A stretch of DNA of 64,000 nt. Origin: Aquirufa aurantiipilula (GTDB lineage: Bacteria; Bacteroidota; Bacteroidia; Cytophagales; Spirosomataceae). The DNA is taken from the NCBI RefSeq assembly GCF_019923745.1, contig NZ_JAANOG010000006.1, positions 128,716 to 192,715 on the forward strand, read 5' to 3'. Below are positions 62,984 through 64,000 of this stretch, one piece after another; the first letter of the stretch is position 1, and each line of letters begins with the position of its first letter. The position numbers were made by a program, and so were the translations under genes. Under the pieces are notes generated by a model, which saw only the letters and a program-made list of their open reading frames with translations, searched no databases and had not been told where the DNA came from.

Positions 62984-63313
62984 TTAATATTGGTTTTGCT
63001 TACTAAACACTAAAGTCTGTTATTTTTCAAAAATCCCTAAAGCAGATTGTAATTTTCTTAGAAAAAATTTAATAATAATCCTCAGATAATACGGAAAGGT
63101 TATTTCAAGGGCATTTAATTCAAATTTTTTGAGAAGCCTTTGTCATATATTTTTTGAAAAAATGGAATAACATCTATGAAATAGGGATATGGATTGTGAT
63201 TTTTTAGAACAGAACCTGTGGTAACCTTATTTATTAAAGAATTTATAATAATTTTAAACCTATTGAATCTTTTTGATTCAATACTCTTAAAAATGAATAA
63301 ACCCGTATAAGTC

Positions 63314-64000
63314 ATGTTATATTTTCAACAGAATGCTCGAACATATGGAGAGGCAATCGCCCTATTATCTGGTTCTAAAGCATATTCTTATTCCACACTA
63401 ATAGATCAAGCAGAAAATATTGCAGGGATTTTGTTGGAAAATCAAGCTGACCTGCATCAATCTCCTGTGGCTTATATGGTGGAGCCTGGATTTGCCTATG
63501 TTTCTGCTCAGTGGGGAATATGGTTAGCAGGAGGAATTGCGGTACCTGTAGCCTTAGCCCACCCTTTGGATTCCATCAAATACATCCTTCAAGATACGGG
63601 AGCCAAGACTTTTATTTGTTCAGCTAGTTTTACTTCCTTGCTCTCAGACTTTTGTCGAGAGGCGGGTGTCCGATTGATTGTTTGGGAAGATAAGCCCGAA
63701 TCACGTCAAGTTTCATTACCCGAAGTGCCGATAGATCGAGGAGCTATGATATTGTATACCAGTGGTACCACCAGTCTTCCCAAGGGAGTGTTGAGTACTC
63801 ACCACGGTATAGAAAGTCAGATTAAATCCTTGGTAGAAGCATGGAAATACACGACCAATGACCATACACTCTGTGTCTTACCTTTGCACCATATTCACGG
63901 TATTATCAATGTAATTTCAGCCACATTGTATGTAGGTGGAAAAGTAGAATTTTTGCCCCAGTTCTCTCCGGAGGAAATTTTCACCCGATTTAAACAAGGT
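63314..64000 (+). CDS. Acyl/malonyl-CoA synthetase-like protein, 3' end outside window
   Basis: The first 229 residues of an AMP-binding (ANL) ligase, running off the right edge in frame. It starts MLYFQQNARTYGEAIALLSG and contains the P-loop YTSGTTSLPKGVLSTHHG and the block CVLPLHHIHGIINVISATLY, which fits the malonyl-CoA/ACSF3-like group. It is transcribed away from the sigma-FecR-TonB set. The substrate cannot be fixed from the N-terminal part. Confidence 0.85.
   Translation, partial: MLYFQQNARTYGEAIALLSGSKAYSYSTLIDQAENIAGILLENQADLHQSPVAYMVEPGFAYVSAQWGIWLAGGIAVPVALAHPLDSIKYILQDTGAKTFICSASFTSLLSDFCREAGVRLIVWEDKPESRQVSLPEVPIDRGAMILYTSGTTSLPKGVLSTHHGIESQIKSLVEAWKYTTNDHTLCVLPLHHIHGIINVISATLYVGGKVEFLPQFSPEEIFTRFKQG

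Noticed and set aside
63115-63315. 66-residue minus-strand open frame between the sigma factor and the AMP-binding gene
   Set aside because: Low-complexity, AT-driven sequence with no recognisable domain; it lies in a likely divergent promoter region.

Overview
The window looks like chromosomal DNA from a Bacteroidota bacterium, most likely of the Cytophagales. This is inferred from AT-rich genes starting without clear Shine-Dalgarno sequences, candidate -7 boxes of the TAnnTTTG type, UpxY, Wzi, fused SpmA-SpmB, M61, GH3 and gamma-carbonic-anhydrase proteins, and a FecI/FecR/STN-TonB receptor set. No rRNA, CRISPR array or intact insertion sequence was seen.

Layout. 1-13.5 kb: mostly minus-strand housekeeping genes (partial hemB, an XRE regulator, a four-gene run of a 1,553-residue exported protein, an acyltransferase, recO and an M61 peptidase; kdsC and a carbonic anhydrase on the plus strand; then an RNA helicase, TPR, GH3 run). 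13.5-23.4 kb: a CLC transporter, M14 peptidase, acyltransferase, exonuclease, lipB, a YraN protein, ybeY, mnmG, a methyltransferase and an Ig-like lipoprotein. Two perfect 16-bp parS sites lie here, one inside lipB and one just before mnmG. 23,372-23,640 is a gene-free stretch with two perfect and several near-perfect DnaA boxes beside an AT-rich tract. With the nearby mnmG and parS sites and a change in G/C skew, I read it as the replication origin.

23.6-35.3 kb: a TPR protein, acyl-CoA ligase, a polysaccharide trio (gmd, UpxY antiterminator, Wzi), SpmAB, an M15 peptidase and a TolC/membrane-fusion pair. 35.3-39.8 kb: an accessory island at a tRNA-Asn gene. It has a cassette-like layout: the last bases of the tRNA (GGGAGC), a terminator-like hairpin, a small unknown gene, then a degenerate repeat of about 94 bp that itself ends in GGGGAGC. 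The unit recurs in varying completeness about four times, and a 21-bp copy of the tRNA 3' end lies inside. This is the best candidate here for an undescribed mobile arrangement.

39.8-54.3 kb: hydrolases and oxidoreductases, including a complete subclass B1 metallo-beta-lactamase, a FAD monooxygenase, a GMC oxidoreductase with a TIM-barrel partner, three esterases, and a Nudix-type regulator divergent from a PD40/Gfo-Idh pair across a perfect 14-bp inverted repeat. 54.7-58.5 kb: a LysR regulator divergent from a small membrane protein, an SbtA-like bicarbonate permease, a DUF6671-like protein and a DUF3050-like protein. 58.5-63 kb: an ECF sigma factor, FecR anti-sigma factor and TonB receptor run. 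The window ends inside an acyl/malonyl-CoA synthetase gene.

Product names come from reading the translations and from recall of families; no database search was run.
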